64,000 bases of DNA from Babesia bovis T2Bo. Its lineage: Eukaryota; Apicomplexa; Aconoidasida; Piroplasmida; Babesiidae. The notes beneath the pieces were generated by a model. The model saw nothing but the letters and a program-made list of their open reading frames with translations, had not been told where the DNA came from and searched no databases. The DNA is taken from assembly GCF_000165395.2 (NCBI RefSeq), contig NC_067396.1:868001-932000 (forward strand), read 5' to 3'. Positions 37,371 to 50,203 of this stretch are shown here, one piece after another. Every line of letters starts with the position of its first letter. Positions within the stretch are counted from its first letter, which is position 1. The translations under genes were made by a program, and so were the position numbers.

Positions 37371-37815
37371 AGCCAGTTTTACGTGTACCTGCTGTTGAAA
37401 ACCCACCCAAAAGGTAGCCAGTTTTACGTGTACCTACTGTTGAAAACCCACCCAAGGGATAGCCAGTTTTACGTGTACCTGCTGTTGAAAACCCACCCAA
37501 GGGATAGCCAGGTTTACGTGTACCTGCTGTTGAAAACCCACCCAAGGGATAGCCAGTTTTACGTGTACCTGCTGTTGAAAACCCACCCAAGGGATAGCCA
37601 GTTTTACGTGTACCTACTGTTGAAAACCCACCCAAGGGATAGCCAGTTTTACGTGTACCTGCTGTTGAATACCCACCCCAAGGATAGCCAGGTTTACGTG
37701 TACCTGCTGTTGAAAACCCACCCAAGGGATAGCCAGTTTTACGTGTACCTGCTGTTGAAAACCCACCCAAGGGATAGCCAGTTTTACGTGTACCTACTGT
37801 TGAAAACCCACTAAA
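37371..37815. repeat. Minisatellite 3, copy C (45 bp, 10 units)
   Basis: Ten units at 45-bp spacing. The minus frame is open for 133 codons (37,369-37,770) and the plus frame for 143 codons (37,383-37,814). Confidence 0.9.
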
Positions 37816-37931
37816 AAGTTAGCCAACCTTCTCATGAATCACCACTAGAATATAGTAGAGGTATCACTAGGCTTTTTCTAATGTGATTACATGAATATTC
37901 CTCAGATGCCACTAGAATTCTACAATACCGT

Positions 37932-38685
37932 CTAACCCTGTGTATACCGCAGTATCACTATTGTCTAACCCTGTGTATACCACAGTATCACTATTGTCTA
38001 ACCCTGTGTATACCTAGTATCACTATTGTCTAACCCTGTGTATACCACAGTATCACTATTGTCTAACCCTGTGTATACCTAGTATCACTATTGTCTAACC
38101 CTGTGTATACCTAGTATCACTACCGGTAACCCTATGTATACCTAGTATCACTACCGGTAACCCTATGTATACCTAGTATCACTATTGTCTAACCCTGTGT
38201 ATACCTAGTATCACTATTGTCTAACCCTGTGTATACCTAGTATCACTATTGTCTAACCCTGTGTATACCTAGTATCACTACCGGTAACCCTGTGTATACC
38301 TAGTATCACTACCGGTAACCCTGTGTATACCTAGTATCACTGCTTGTAACCCTGTGTATACCACAGTATCACTATTGTCTAACCCTGTGTATACCACAGT
38401 ATCACTATTGTCTAACCCTGTGTATACCTAGTATCACTATTGTCTAACCCTGTGTATACCTAGTATCACTATTGTCTAACCCTGTGTATACCACAGTATC
38501 ACTATTGTCTAACCCTGTGTATACCTAGTATCACTATTGTCTAACCCTGTGTATACCGCAGTATCACTATTGTCTAACCCTGTGTATACCACAGTATCAC
38601 TATTGTCTAACCCTGTGTATACCTAGTATCACTATTGTCTAACCCTGTGTATACCTAGTATCACTACTTCTAACCCTATGAAAAC
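37932..38685. repeat. Minisatellite 4, copy C (~23 units)
   Basis: The longest copy, mixing TACCTAGTATC, TACCACAGTATC and TACCGCAGTATC variants. Confidence 0.9.
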
Positions 38686-38715
38686 ACTCTGTAATCTAAT
38701 CCATTTATTACCCCT

Positions 38716-39165
38716 AACAACTACTACTTTTCTCTGAAACCCTTACCAAAAACGCTACTACTTTTCTATGAAACTTTTACCAAAACTGCTAGTACTTTTC
38801 TACTAAAATTTTGCTACTACTTTTCTGTGAAACATTTACCAAAACTGCTAGTACTTTTCTATGAAACCTTTACTAGCATTGCTACTACTTTTCTGTGAAA
38901 CCTCTGCCAAAATGCCACTACTTTTCTATGAAACCTTTACCAAAACCGCTACTACTTTTCTGTGAAACCGCTGCCAAAATGCCACTACTTTTCTATGAAA
39001 CCTTTACCAAAATGCCACTACATTTCTATGAAACCCCTGCCAAAATGCCACTACTTTTCTACTAAAATTTTGCTACTACTTTTCTGTGAAACTTTTACCA
39101 AAACTGCTACTACTTTTCTGTGAAACCTTTAGCAAAAACGCTACTACTTTTCTACTAAGCTTTAT
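38716..39165. repeat. Minisatellite 5, copy C (~13 units)
   Basis: Ends about 70 bp before the hairpin (39,221-39,233) that follows the beta3 stop. No orphan exon lies between it and beta3, unlike copies A and B. Confidence 0.85.
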
Positions 39166-39235
39166 CTTGGGTTACAACTAGTCATCGACAAATGTTGATG
39201 CCACATTACCCTTAGTTATCGCGCCGAAGGCGCCA

Positions 39236-42200
39236 CTACCTCCCACCAAAATACTCCAATATCCCCCTCCCCTTCTTCTTTCCCACCATCAGTACCTCCC
39301 ATGGACTCAGACTACCCTTCCTGAACCATCCCCTACAATGTGACCTCATATGTGTCCAGTCCAGTGGCCATATGGCACCAAATGCAAGGTACAGTACCGC
39401 TACTAGCCAGGCTAGCGTGAGAACAAAGATCCAGGGCAGCCTGGTGGTGTAGATGAGCTTATTGATCTCGTGGTGGAGGCCTCCTTTGGTGCCGTCTTTC
39501 TTGAGGTGCTGGCCATTTAAGACGCCCTTTAGCGTCGTTAGGAATGCATCACACTTCTTCGGACCTACAACACTATTACTACCCCTAGGACACAGTTGCG
39601 CCGAAGGCGCCCTTATAGAACTTTTACCAAAACTGGTACTACACTACCTCTACACTATCCATACTACTATACTACAACTTACCTCCACCCGTAGGCTTGT
39701 GCAACGTCTCTACATTACCATACCCAAAGCCATACTTGTACAACACCGGCAGTACCCCGGTACATGATACCACAGATGGGCATTTACATACTCCGTCACC
39801 ACCATCGCTATTTCCATGTGTTCCTCTAGTACACTGTCCACCACCACATCCAGCTCCTCCTGCACCTACTACATCATTAATCCATATGACACCATTGCGC
39901 CGAAGGCGCCCCTTCTCCATAGGCGCGCCCTTATATAGCACTGTCTACACTACTCACCTCTGTGGCACTCTGAATCCTTACAACTAATCTGCTGGAACTC
40001 CCCTTTCAACCCCTCCAGTCCTGTCCTGAACCCCTCTATCAAATAGACCAACCATGACAGGTAGGTCCCGGCCATGGCTGGACTCAACTGGCCATACTGC
40101 TGGCCACTCAAAGGAGAGAGGTATGGACAACACTTATTAGTGCCACCACTAGCACTACTACAGCCAAATAGGGTCTTTAGGGAGCCATCCGTAGTGCTGT
40201 GACTACAGGCACTACCACTAGTACTACTACTACCTACACCACCATGAGTCACTGTCAGTGGTACTACTCCATTACTCTACATCACTACCCTCTACACTAC
40301 CAGTGCGCGCCACCGTGACGGACACTGTCAGGTACTATCCTTGTGGCGCGCCCCTATAGCACTAGACCAGTACTACTCCCTGTATGTATACTTACCGTTC
40401 CACTTGGTCAGTGCCTGGACCACTTTATTATCTTTACCCATATGGAGCAGCACCTCTTTTTCTAAATCTCCTAGCTTCGTATACACCTCCTTTTTACCAC
40501 CACCACCACCCTGGTTTCCCCCAATGTAGACTATATAGTAATAGAACCCAAAGAGGTCACCCAGAGTCCGTGGCACTGTGGGAGTAATACAGGCCAGTAG
40601 CCTCAGTAGTACCACTAGGGTGCCATGGCACTTCTCTGGGTCACAGTAGTACTCCAGGAGCAGTGACAGCGTCCTGCCAGTGCAGTGGGCGGGGTACTTG
40701 TTCTGAGTGCCTTGTCCTGCTACACGATGAGTCCATGTGACTACCGTGGCACCCTTATAGAACTAGGGTGGGACGTACCTTGTGCCGGTGGTGACAGATC
40801 CGCTGTCTTATGGGTACCCTTGGTTAAATCTGTGCATACCATGAGTCACTATTGGTTACTGTGGCGCCCAGGGGGTGCCCCTAGTGTATATACAGTGCCT
40901 TAGGGGTGCCATAGAGTACTGGGACGTACCTTTGAAGTTAGTTTCCTTTTCCCAGCCCATTGGGACTGGACAGTGTTTAGGAGCTCCTTCATAATGCCCC
41001 GGTGGATTTTCATACTTGGTAGTCCAGTGCTTTTCTATATCTGGGTATCTTTTTACACTACTTCCTGTAGTTTCCTTGCATTTTAGTGAACCGAGAATAT
41101 CACACAAGAAGCTCTGTAATGGTGATCCTTCACCGGGTGATCCACCCGTGTGCTGGATAGCTCCGTCTGCCAGACATTTACACTTCTGTCCAGCACCATT
41201 ATCTGCTACACCATTATTCCAATAGCACTGGGCGCGCCACTGTAACGGTCACTGTCAAGTACCATCTCTATACGGCGCGCATAATGCGATATCACTTACC
41301 TGTACACTGCCACTTATTGGTAACTTTCCCATCCCTCATTGCCACCTGATAACCATACCTACAACTCTTCCAGCCCAGCACTACTCCTGATCCCACTCCT
41401 GCCCCTCCTCCGGCCGCTATCGCGCCCGTACTACATTGCTTCCTAAGGAAGTAGAGCTGGTAGAAGCAGTGGTAGACATATACCCTCAGTTGGTCCAGGC
41501 ACTGGGCGGCAGAGCCGCCCATGTCAAAGCCAAAGAGCCCATTGGCATACATCCCATGGAGGGGGCCTACACATAGTGTTAGGGAGTGGTACTACAGGGT
41601 ACTTACCGAAATCCTTTACAGCCAGGTGGTACCCGCCGTAGCAGACTTGGCCTTTCTCCAGGGGTTTTCCGGTGGAAGCTGCTGCCGGTGCCGGTGCCTG
41701 GGGAGCTGCCTTGGCTGCGTCTTCAAGGGTACACCTCTTATTGCGGTCCTTACTGTGTTCAGGACACTTCTTCTGGTCAGCACTACCAGCAGCACTTCCA
41801 CTACTACCTACCACACCATAAGTCCACATGACTACCCCTAGGGCACTGTTGCGCCCCTGGCGCCCCTATAGAGCACTAGACTAATGTACTCACCTGCGGT
41901 AGTAGAATCAGTGTCAGTGCCACTGGTATTGATGGTCCCCTGGATACCGATGAGTACCAGTGGGCAGTAGCCACAGGCGGCCATTAGGTAGTGGGTAATG
42001 TCCTTACGCTGGAGGGTGGTACTGGCAATAGAACCACCTTTGTCATCGTAGAGTTTGATGTCCTTCTCTTGGTTCCCATTGGTCACCAAATCCGTCTTTT
42101 GTTGCATCCTCCCTACCAATTCCTTGTATCCCTGACTATATGGCAATGCACTAAGCCAGTAGAGGATCTCACGGATAGTGCGTGGTTTCCTAAGAGAGGG

Positions 42201-43544
42201 AGTCTCTTTCTTGGTATCACTAGTGGCCGGCTTCGCCGGCGTCACTTTATTGGCCCCGGCACTGCCTGCCCTGAAGTACCCACTGGCCAGGATGTGGAGT
42301 ACCAATAAGGGATAATCCTGACATAATTTCTCAGTGGTACTGCCCTTGGCAGCACCCTGTGCTGCACCATAGATACTACTGTAGTACTCAGCTACACTAT
42401 CTGGGTCACATTGGTACTACTGAGGAGGTGGACTTACCACCAGTCTTGTCACCTAACGAGGCAAATTCTTTCCACGGGATGCTATTTTTCTTATCTTTAC
42501 CCGCAAGTATTTTCCACACGACGTATCCAGTCCCATTTTTAATCCTATCCAGGTCATAGCCCATGGCCGCCATGAATGATGCAAGTCCCTTATTCTCAGC
42601 ATTCTCTATGTTGTTCAAACTACTTTCCTCCCACCTTCTCTCGCTGCCCTTAGCGTTGCACGTCAGGAACCCCAACTGGCTGAGTCCACTCCAGATGAGA
42701 CATACTGACCCTAGGAATACCCGGGCCAGGAGGTGAACATCTGTAGTACTGTTGGTAGTACTGTTACAATAACGTACCTTGGGCGGCCTTCACTGGGTTG
42801 ACAGTAACTGCACTACCAGCACTTCCACTTCCTCCGGCACCTACTACAGGATAACTCCATATGACTACCAGTGGGTACTTACCTGTGGTACCATTGACTA
42901 TGTTCGTCCATAAGGCCGAGTCCTTGTTGTAGGCTGACTTATAGCAATTGTTCGCAGAGGCACAGGTACAAGTACCACTAGAACCGGTACAACAACCGCC
43001 AGCACCACCACCAGGACATGTACACTTCCCTCCTATCCCAGTTTCCGTATCTAGACAACAGACTTCCTTGCCTTTCTGCCACCCAACCCACTTCTGTAGT
43101 CCCAGTGCCAAGTGGTCTATCAGTGTCTTAATGACCTCGGTGCCACCGGCGCAGGTATCCCTAGCAGCACTAGTGCTGTCACCAAGGAGTCCCAGGTCCG
43201 TGAGCACTGGTAGCACTAATGTCTTCTCCTGGTCTAGGAGTAATGTGTCCCAGTACCTCTGTTGGCTGGGACCAGGGGACCCCGGGTCCTTGGCGTCATA
43301 CAGTAGGTCCTTCACTGCCTTGGCCAAGTAGCACAGACAGTCTGTGTAGTCATGTGGGTGCTACTGTGAGTGCTATTGACTTACGGGGGGCATTGCTAGT
43401 GCTTGGCGGCGCCGCCGGCGCCGTCTTCTCATTCTTCTTACCATCCTTACCAGTTACCCTCAGGACCCAGTCAATGGCCTCCTTCAGGTTGGTGGGAGGC
43501 TTAGTGAGGCTGTTGTAAGGGGTCCAGGCCTGTGCTTGTGCCAT
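39236..43544 (-). CDS. ves1β: ves1-beta, VESA1b (beta3, 13 exons)
   Basis: Predicted exons on minus: 43544-43385, 43341-42883, 42843-42778, 42740-42438, 42400-41894, 41807-41607, 41566-41300, 41205-40930, 40829-40779, 40719-40396, 40233-39958, 39868-39683, 39564-39236; 1,134 residues, all introns phase 1. Three introns (42,844-42,882; 42,741-42,777; 40,234-40,395) are absent from the other beta genes, and the beta1 intron between exons 2 and 3 is absent here. Conserved blocks: PTNLKEAIDWVLRVTG, a Cys-rich segment with CTCPGGGAGGCC, ARVFLGSVCLIWSG, RTIREILYWLSALPYS, CLDQLRVYVYHCFYQL, VVSCTGVLPVLYKYGF, a membrane segment from about residue 1068 and a beta-type tail ending LEYFGGR. The acceptor of the exon starting at 41,807 is moved 3 bases because the usual TGTAG is TGTGG. 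The last exon has no Met and depends on splicing. Confidence 0.86.
40305..40352 (-). repeat. ~50-bp GCGCGCC inverted-repeat element in beta3-specific intron
   Basis: Lies inside the 162-nt intron that only beta3 has. On the coding strand it has the order GGCGCGCC, GTACCTGACAGTGTCCGT, GGCGCGC, matching the alpha intron 1 elements. Confidence 0.75.
41231..41280 (-). repeat. ~50-bp GCGCGCC inverted-repeat element in a beta3 intron
   Basis: Within the intron 41,206-41,299, in the orientation of transcription. At the same intron position beta1 has a decayed trinucleotide-loop hairpin and beta2 an intact one. Confidence 0.72.
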
Positions 43545-43837
43545 TGTGTCACCACCCCTTGTTTCGAGAGTGTCCAGTGAGAGTCAGTGGTAGTCAAGGT
43601 CAATGTATCGGGGTGGAATCCTATATAATACAGTGGCGCCTTCGGCGCGACAGTGTCCTAGGGGATTCCACTGTAACAACGGGATCATCTCCACCGTATG
43701 ACCTGGTGGAATCCCATAGAATAGTATGCGCGCCACCAATATACGGGCGCGCTCAGTATATATAGGATTCCACCCCGATAGCCAGACCACTACCACACCA
43801 CTGTGAGTACTGTTGAGTACTCCTAAAGGCACTGACA
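43545..43837. promoter_or_regulatory. Divergent ves1 intergenic promoter 3 (short form)
   Basis: Only 293 bp. The beta-side GGTGGAATCC (43,612) is followed by a bare GC hairpin and GGATTCCA (43,663), with no GCGCGCC arms. The central block ATAATATGGATTATCCAGT found in promoters 1 and 2 is missing. The alpha-side palindrome (43,705-43,774) with GCGCGCC arms and TATATATA at 43,757-43,764 is intact. Confidence 0.78.
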
Positions 43838-46800
43838 ATGGCCCCTGCAAGCGCTTTCACGCCGAAGGCGTCACTAACCGACGCTCCCACCAACCTGAAG
43901 GAGGCCATTGACTGGGTCCTGAGGGTTACTGGTAGGGATGGTAAGGCACTGAGTGATGATGGTACGTTACTGTAGACACATAGATTGTATGCGCGCCCGT
44001 AGAGATAGTACCTGACAGTATCCGTTACAGTGGCACGCCCAGTACTATTGGATTCACCCCTGTACAGAATGTATATGTGGCCTGGCGGCGGCAGTGACTG
44101 ACCTACTGCAGTCAGTAGAACTGGAGTACCATGGTAAGTACCCAGTACTAGAAGTAGTACTGTATAGTACTACCACCGGTATACAGTATCTCATGGTGCC
44201 CTATAGGCTATCAAGGTGATGTTATGAATGGTAGTCCTGACGCTGCTGACAAAACCAAAACCAAAGGCGCCACTCAACAGCAAGTCAAAGGCCACCTTAA
44301 TGGACTCTTCTCCCTAGTCCAGGGACTAGGTGGCACTGCAGTGGTACGGACCTATATAGACCAGCTGGCACAGGTACTCAGTGCACTCGTTGGGTGGAGT
44401 AAGATAGTGAAGTGTTGGGACAAGGGCAAGTGCAAGGGGACTAATGGCGATAGCAAACCGCACGGCCAAAGTGGCAGTGGTGGCACTGGTGGCAAGTGCC
44501 AATATTTAGAGGATGTAAAGCATGAGAACAAGTGTGAGACGTGTGGGTGTATGAAATGGGAAGTGCCCAAGCCGGGTGAACACAGTAAAGGACACCATCT
44601 GGGCAGGGGGTGTACAAGGTGTAGTGATAGTAGTGATCAGTGTCAGTGTAGTAGTAGTGGTGATTGTAGTTCTGGCAAGGAGTGTAAATGCGCTTTAGCA
44701 GGCAAATGCTGCAAGTGTTGTTGTACGAATTGTAGGGGGAGGTGTAAGAATGGTTGGGGTGGAGAAAAAGAATGTATATGTAAAAACGCAGAGGACAGCT
44801 ATCGATCGGCATACCCAGGAGAAACATATTATAAGAGAACATCATACGTTGAATCAATAAAAATAGAAAACACACCATCGTGGAACAATCTACAGCACTT
44901 ACCACCTGGTAGTACTATCAATAGTACTACTATTACTCAACGCCGTCACCACTGTGCCCGGATCCTACTAGGCTCAGTATGCCTCATATGGAGTGGACTC
45001 ACTTATATGTATTGGACTGGTAAGTGGGCCAAGGGTAGTCCCCGTTGGAACAACCATATCCTGGATGGTACGGGTCTAGATGACGGTACCCTGTCCCAAT
45101 GGCTACAGGCCTTAGGGTTCCCTAAAGCAATGCTTAATAATAGTGGGCCACAGAATCGACTTGATAAGGTCATATGGGATGGACTTAGTGATAAGTTGCT
45201 TCTAGGGTTTGCTAAGCCTAGTGGCGCCACTGGCTGGGACAGTGAGGGTAATACAGCAAGGAATCCATTCGCTATGAACTATGCCGGTTTGGTACATACT
45301 ATACATAGGGATTCATTCAACAATGATGGTGCTATTGTGTTCCCTAATGGCTCTTCCTCAAGTAGTAATGACATTGACCAGCACAAACGAGGTGCTCTCT
45401 TCAAGCTCTATATTCTATCATGTGCTTACTTTACAGGGTTACAGAACAAAGCTCCGCCGAAGGCGGACAATAAAGCTCCCCGTACTATCCGGGAAATCCT
45501 CTACTGGCTAAGTGCATTGCCCTATAGTCAGGCATATCCAATGATATTGAAGCATGGTAAGCATAGACTAACCGAGGTACTCAAAAAACCCGATGGGAGT
45601 GACTCTAGTACTGACAATGACCAGAAACAACTGAAGTTTCACCAGACAGGCCGCACAGCACCCATTACCGTTCATGAATTCAACCTGTTTGCCCACTTCC
45701 AAGCGGTGACTCAGTACTGCCCACTGGTGCTCATAGGTATCCAGGGTGGACTACACAGCACTAACAGCAGTACTCCTGCCATTCATTCCCTCTATGCCAA
45801 CACTGAATGCCACTTCACCTATCCCACTGTGTCCATCCAAGCATACAACCAAGTGGTCCACTACATTAGGGCTCTATTCTACCAGTTATACTTCCTTAGG
45901 AAGCAATGTGCAGTTAAAGTCACTTGTGGAGGGAAATGGCGTGAGTGTAGGTATGGCAGTGGAGTGATTGGGAAGGATGTAGTTAGCTGGATGTGCCTGG
46001 GGTGTAGCCCCATGGAGCATGATAGGAAAAAGAGGGTTGAGAAGGTAAATGGGGAGTTGGGGAAAGTATTGCCCCAGGGGAAATCAGAGGAAGAAGATGA
46101 TGAAGCTATTGCAAAGACTTTGAAAACATTATTGGAGAATATCGGAGAAGTAGTGGTGCAATTGGGTAATGCACAGGAGGCATTGGAAAGGAGGAAGGGA
46201 ATAGATGGGGTGAAGCGGGCACTAGATAGGGCTAAGGATGGACTACAGAGGGCTAAAGAGAATGATGGGGAAAACGTGGGAACTAGGTTATATGGGATAC
46301 TAGAGGAGAAGGTGGATGAAGGGGTGGAGGATAAGCTGAAGGATAATCTAACAAAGGTTAAGGATGCACTAAACGCATTGACGACGAATGGTGGTAATGG
46401 AAAACTGAAGGATGTAGTGGATAAACTAGGTAACGATCCCAGCAGTGCTAAGGATAATATAAGTGCTGCTATCCATAACGTACTAGAAGTACTGAGGGCA
46501 CTAATGAAAGGACTTGAAGCAGCAGGAAAAAATGAAGAGGCAAAGAAGAAACTGGGTAACCATCAAGAAGCACTGCTCAATGCCACAAGCAAACTCAAAG
46601 AGATATGCAGCATCGCCAGGTGCCCAGGATGTAACGACCATTCCAAGAAGTGTGGCCAAAAGCCAGTGCCCACCACCTGTAATACCTGCCACCAACAATA
46701 CATGGACGGCTTTCCCTCCCCCCTCCAGGCATTCCTCGAGGATAGGCTACCAGGTTTTAGTTGTGACGAAGTGGTGAACGATGACAAGGACAATCCAGAT

Positions 46801-48024
46801 TATCCACCCGCTGCATCCCACCTAGAACACTGTAATGGCTCAGGCCAGTGCTGCCCACTGCCAATGGGTTTCAGGGGGCAGTTCCTCAAGGGAGGCATCA
46901 GTGATTGTACCGGCAAACGCCTTTACGGCATCCTCTACTTCTTCAGTAACGGGGACATGATGCAGTCGTGTGTTTATACACTAGTGAGGGTCACAGCCGC
47001 ACTCAGTGCTACGACACCACAGGTATTGGGTGATGTCTTTGGGTTCTTTAGAGGTGGTGTGGGAAATCCAGAGCAACAGGAGGGGCAACAGAAGGGGACA
47101 AATGCCAACAAATGTGACCACAGTAAGAAGCTGTCTGATAAAAAAACTGATGACTACTTTTGCGGCTGGTGTGCCTCAGGGTTACGGGATGAAGTAAAGA
47201 AGATAGAGTGGATACCATTTGACAGTACTCCAGGTGGACAATACCTGAGCACTGTCGGTAAAGCGCTCAGAGATATTAAGGGGGATAAGGGCAGTAGTGG
47301 CAAACAGACAGGCACTACTTCCCTCTCGACCCTGACCAAGGATTCTGAGTACCTTTCCCCCCTAACCGGTGAGCTTTATACAGCGGTGAGTGCTACGTTC
47401 GGCAGCACATACCTCTCATGGGTACTATACCTATCAGATTCCCTATACTGGGGATTACAGTCACTTGCCAGTGAGTTCCTTCAGATTGAATGCCGTGGTT
47501 GTAGAGAGTGTGATCCCAATAAGTGCAAGAAGGGACATCATGGAGCAAGTAGTGATGGACAGTGTGGATGCCAATCGATCGTCTCATGTACCGGGGTACT
47601 GCCGGTATTGTACAGACATGGCTTTAGCTATGGTAACCCATTCAATCTGGAGGGGTACCAGCAGAAGGATAAGGACAAGGGGGATTATAGTATACAGAAG
47701 GCACAGAGTACTAAGCATTGTCATCAGTTCTTGGACAGTATCAATGCAGTGATCAAGACAGAGAGTACCACTCCCCTCACCAACCTCCTCTCCCAGGTCG
47801 GCAAACTCCAATACGACATACGGCTCCCCTGGATCTTTGTTCTCACGGTAGCTTGGCTAGTAGCGGTACTGTACCTGGCCTTTGGAGCCATATGGCCACT
47901 GGACTGGACACATATGAGGTCGCATTGGTTACGGGGTGGAGAACACCAGTGGCAATGCATGTGGTATAAGGTGATGACGGGACGCAAAGGAATGGCACTG
48001 GTGGAGTATTTTGGTAAGACATAG
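43838..48024 (+). CDS. ves1α: ves1-alpha, VESA1a (alpha3, 3 exons)
   Basis: Predicted exons 43838-43961, 44068-44133 and 44207-48024; 1,335 residues, both introns phase 1. The N-terminal linker repeats the alpha1 form with the in-frame hairpin ACGCC-GAA-GGCGT (43,859-43,871). The Cys/Lys-rich domain has both Cys clusters (CKCALAGKCCKCCC). A second in-frame hairpin, CCGCC-GAA-GGCGG (45,454-45,466), encodes APPKAD in the linker before RTIREILYWLSALPYS. The coiled-coil region (46,030-46,610) is unlike alpha1 and alpha2. The part after SPLQAFLEDRLPGFSC is nearly identical to alpha2 except for a short patch. The segment around CHFTYPTVSIQAYNQ is also shared with alpha2. The membrane segment starts near residue 1270; the tail ends ALVEYFGKT. 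Confidence 0.92.
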
Positions 48025-49020
48025 TGGCGCCTTCGGCGCAACGGTGCTAAATGATATACACTAGTGTCACTCACTATATATAGTAGCGGTATAGGTAGTG
48101 ATCCTATAATGGGCATTAACAGGGTACACATTCCGGTGAAACCAGTGCATTAAGCAGTGCTAATATAGAGTAAGTGGGATATCTGTGGAAGGCTGCAGTT
48201 AGTTCACTGAGGAGCTACTGATAGCCCTTCCGTGGTACCACACACATTCAAATTTGCCAGTGGGTTCCATAGCATGGCAGTGACTGCAGTAGGTAGTGCA
48301 ACTTATGACGTACACACAGTACATTGTCATTGGGGGTTATAATATGGCGCCTTCGGCGCAACGGTGCCTCTAGGGGTGGTGATGTGGAGTAATTGTAACA
48401 TAGAAAGCCCATGGGTTCCACCCAGCCTTTGGCACCAATTGAAGGAAACAGTGTTACTATAGACAAGTGTAGTAACAATTGAAGGAAAGGAACAGTGTTA
48501 TTATAATTATGGGTCTCCAGGACGGTGTAACGCAAATGTTGTTATGCTGTTGGTATAGCTTTAGTCAGATTGTTTATACGTTTTAGTTGTGTTTCCACTG
48601 AAACTGTGGCTTAGCTTTGGGTAATTCTTTCACAAAAGTTTTCTAGAGCTTTTGTGGTACTTTTGCTGAAAGTTTAGTATAAAAGTAGTGCTTATTCGGG
48701 GTAATTATGGTGACGTAGGTCAGAAGAAGCGGTGCCACGAGTTCCTAAAGACACTGGGTAACGTAGAAAAAAGCGTCGAGTTCACAAAACTCACCACCTC
48801 CATCAACCAGCTCATCTACACCACCAGGCTCCCCTGGATCTTTGTTCTCACGGTAGCCTGGCTATTAGCGGTACTCTACCTAGCCTTTGGAGCCATATGG
48901 CCACTGGACTGGACACATATGAGGTCACATTGGTTAAGGGGTGGAGCACACCAGTGGCAGTGTATGTGGTATAAGGTGATGACGGGGCGGAAGGGGGTGG
49001 AATTAGTGGAGTATTTTGGT
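47864..49020 (+). repeat. Direct copy of the alpha2 3' region at alpha3
   Basis: Offset 17,745 from 30,119-31,275 with no length change. It includes the alpha3 tail, the linker 48,025-48,718 (hairpins at 48,029-48,041 and 48,348-48,360; no gene seen) and the first orphan exon. Confidence 0.85.
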
Positions 49021-49029
49021 AGAAGGTAG
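48719..49029 (+). pseudogene. Orphan ves1 terminal exon (array 3, unit 1)
   Basis: Same lead as 30,974 (QKKRCHEFLKTLGNVEKS), but the tail ends VELVEYFGRR, so the near-identity with array 2 ends within this exon. Confidence 0.82.
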
Positions 49030-49474
49030 TGGCAACGTAGTGGCGCCTTCGGCGCAACAGTGCTATAATGTGGTAGTTAGTATCGGGGGTAGTAATGTGG
49101 AGCAGTCTAGTGGTAGAGTTAGAGCACCAATGATACTCATAAGGTATACATAGAGTTATAGTGGCAATGTTAGTAAAGGTTCATACTGGTTTTATTAAAA
49201 TTTTGGCTCGTACGTTCAGTACAAGCTTAGTAGGATTTAGGTAGAGGTTTGGCATTAGATGTGATAAGTGTTTCACAGAACTTTAGTGGCACTTTTGGTA
49301 AAGGGTTCACGAAAAAGTAGTAGCACTTTTGCTGGAAGTTTCACAGAAGTTTAGTAGCACTTTTGGTGAATGTTTGGTATAACTTTGGTAAAAGTTTCAC
49401 AAAAGTTTAGTAGCACTTTTGCTGAAAGTTTAGTATTAAAGTAGTGCCTTTTCGGGGTAGTTATGGTGATGTAG

Positions 49475-49782
49475 GTCAGAATAAGTGTCAAAACTTCCTG
49501 GAGACCTTGAAGAAAGTAGAAGCAAGCACCAAATTCAAAGAGCTCACCACCTCCATCAACCAGCTCATCTACACCACCAGGCTGCCCTGGATCTTTGTAC
49601 TGACCCTAGCCTGGCTAGTAGCGGTACTCTACCTTGCCTTTGGTGCCATATGGCCACTGGACTGGACACATATGAGGTCACACTGGTTACGGGGTGGAGA
49701 GCACCAGTGGCAATGTATGTGGTATAAGGTGATGACGGGACGGAAGGGGGTGGAATTGATAGAGTATTTTGGTAGAAGGTAG
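49475..49782 (+). pseudogene. Orphan ves1 terminal exon (array 3, unit 2)
   Basis: Begins after GGTGATGTAG. The lead reads QNKCQNFLETLKKVEAS, related to the minus-strand orphan at 3,706, but with an alpha-type tail ending ELIEYFGRR. It looks like a beta-type lead joined to an alpha-type tail. Confidence 0.8.
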
Positions 49783-50203
49783 TGGCAACGTAGTGGCGCC
49801 TTCGGCGCAACAGTGCTATAATGTGGTAGTTAGTATCGGGGGTAGTAATGTGGAGCAGTCTAGTGGTAGAGTTAGAGCACCAATGATACTCATAAGGTAT
49901 ACATAGAGTTATAGTGGCAATGTTAGTAAAGGTTTAGTACTGGTTTTATTAAAATTTTGGGTCGTACGTTCAGTGCAAGCTTAGTAGGATTTTGGTAGAG
50001 GTTTGGCATTAGATGTGATAAATGTTTCATAGAACCTTAGTGGCACTTTTGATAAAAGTTTCACAGAACTTTAGTAGCACTTTTGCTGAATGTTTGGTAT
50101 AAAAGTAGTAGCTGTTGGGGGTGGTATATGGATGAGATTACAGAGTGTATTGCTTGGATTTTCGTAGCAATGTTGGTAAAGGACTCATAGAGTTTTGGTG
50201 CAG

